From Burkholderiaceae bacterium (GTDB lineage: Bacteria > Pseudomonadota > Gammaproteobacteria > Burkholderiales > Burkholderiaceae_D): a DNA stretch of 55,282 nt. Below the pieces are notes generated by a model that made no database searches, was not told where the DNA came from, and saw only the letters and a program-made list of their open reading frames with translations. Of this stretch, positions 54,768-55,282 are shown one piece after another. How positions within the stretch are numbered: the first letter of the stretch is position 1; the number at the start of each line of letters is the position of its first letter. The position numbers and the translations under genes are program-made. Location of the stretch: assembly GCA_030158675.1 (NCBI GenBank), contig JAOASL010000017.1, forward strand, positions 1 through 55,282, given 5' to 3'.

Positions 54768-55040
54768 GTGAACAAGACTGAACTGATTGATGAAATCGCG
54801 AAGGCAGCGGATATATCGAAAGCTTCCGCAAGCCGTGCGCTCGAAGCTGTGATTGATGCGGTTACCGCAACCTTGAAACAGGACGACTCGGTCACACTCG
54901 CCGGTTTCGGTACGTTCTCCGTCAGCGAGCGTGCAGCGCGCGTTGGACGCAACCCGCGCACTCGCGAAGAAATCATGATCGCCGCATCGAAGGTTCCGAA
55001 ATTTAAGCCTGGCAAAGCGTTGAAAGATGCGCTAAACTAG
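54768..55040 (+). CDS. hupB: DNA-binding protein HU-beta
   Basis: A 90-aa nucleoid protein of the HU/IHF family. [20 protein letters not shown] forms the N-terminal helices, GFGTFSV the start of the beta body and [11 protein letters not shown] the DNA-binding arm with its proline. The start is GTG at 54768 after GAGGGG; the longer reading from 54702 includes the leader. Its place after lon is conserved in proteobacteria. Confidence 0.95.
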   Translation: MNKTELIDEIAKAADISKASASRALEAVIDAVTATLKQDDSVTLAGFGTFSVSERAARVGRNPRTREEIMIAASKVPKFKPGKALKDALN

Positions 55041-55048
55041 CGTTTTTT

Positions 55049-55070
55049 CCGGCGCGGTGACAAGCGCCGG
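55049..55070. other. Hairpin between hupB and tRNA-Val
   Basis: CCGGCGC (55049-55055) pairs with GCGCCGG (55064-55070). No T-tract follows, although TTTTTT precedes it; on the minus strand that run would follow the stem. It may end hupB mRNA or mark tRNA processing. Confidence 0.4.
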
Positions 55071-55108
55071 TGCAAGCTGGCTACGCGAAACGGCAATACT
55101 GTTTCAGC

Positions 55109-55184
55109 GGGTGCTTAGCTCAGTTGGTAGAGCGGCGCCCTTACAAGGCGTAGGTCGGGAGTTCGAGCCTCTCAGCACCCACCA
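55109..55184 (+). tRNA. tRNA-Val (anticodon TAC)
   Basis: A 76-nt cloverleaf: acceptor GGGTGCT with AGCACCC, D-arm TAGCTCAGTTGGTAGAGC, anticodon loop CTTACAA giving TAC, T-loop GTTCGAG and encoded CCA. It reads GUA and other GUN codons. Confidence 0.95.
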
Positions 55185-55211
55185 ACGGGCCAGTTGCAGA
55201 AAGCAGTTTCA

Positions 55212-55282
55212 GGAGTGGTAGTTCAGTCGGTTAGAATACCGGCCTGTCACGCCGGGGGTCGCGGGTTCGAGTCCCGTCCACT
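55212..55282 (+). tRNA. tRNA-Asp (anticodon GTC), cut by the window end
   Basis: It begins GGAGTGGTAGTTCAGTCGGT, has anticodon loop CTGTCAC giving GTC, and T-arm GCGGGTTCGAGTCCCGT. The last bases of the acceptor stem (after CCACT) and the CCA lie beyond the window. It is probably co-transcribed with tRNA-Val, 27 bp upstream. Confidence 0.93.

Overview
The window looks like a chromosomal segment of a GC-rich betaproteobacterium, most likely of the order Burkholderiales and perhaps an Oxalobacteraceae relative. The basis is gene content and order, not a database match: tRNA-Leu, tig, clpP, clpX, lon, hupB, tRNA-Val and tRNA-Asp in a row, an hpnCDE squalene locus, the run tsaB, rimI, family 4 uracil-DNA glycosylase and a DUF1853 gene, and the strong G/C bias at third codon positions. 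No prophage, IS transposase or CRISPR array was seen.

Layout. 189-2393 is an OsmC-YcaO fusion gene. 2540-8764 is the most unusual part, five genes on the minus strand: an OmpR/EnvZ-like two-component system, a secreted protein with an aerolysin/ETX-MTX2-like pore-forming pattern, a small exported four-cysteine protein, and a lipoprotein that joins TPR repeats to a secretin domain with no other secretion genes nearby. The two exported-protein genes carry the same promoter-leader module, aligned without gaps from the operator-like repeats to the start codon. 8946-12502 holds a membrane protein with an HELLH motif, an amidase and a TrpB2-type tryptophan synthase beta chain. 12694-20309 is a heavy-metal CzcCBA-type RND efflux operon with its own two-component system. 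20351-24611 has queE, queD, tadA, an LD-carboxypeptidase gene and the ABC-F gene ybiT. 24633-28340 has nadA and nadC convergent with nadB (NAD synthesis from aspartate). 28645-32877 holds a cold-shock gene, a LysR regulator, a MarC-family gene and a single-gene molybdenum hydroxylase. 32954-36414 is a thioredoxin-like gene divergent from tsaB, rimI, udg and DUF1853. 36470-40325 has lplT, alr and radA. 40398-43416 is hpnC, hpnD and hpnE on the minus strand. 43690-47894 is a second RND pump (adaptor plus transporter). 48078 to the end is the proteostasis block and tRNA genes.

How the genes work together. The strongest hypothesis for an undescribed system is the 2540-8764 locus: a sensor pair switching on, through a duplicated promoter, an exported beta-pore-forming-like protein and a small disulfide protein, with a TPR-secretin lipoprotein translationally coupled to the small protein as a possible outer-membrane conduit. 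A second unexplained element is a pair of related intergenic sequences with 18-bp terminal inverted repeats (8797-8864 and 43481-43606). A third is a pair of mutually exclusive hairpins ending in a terminator between clpX and lon. Everything here was read by eye; identities and spacings are manual counts.
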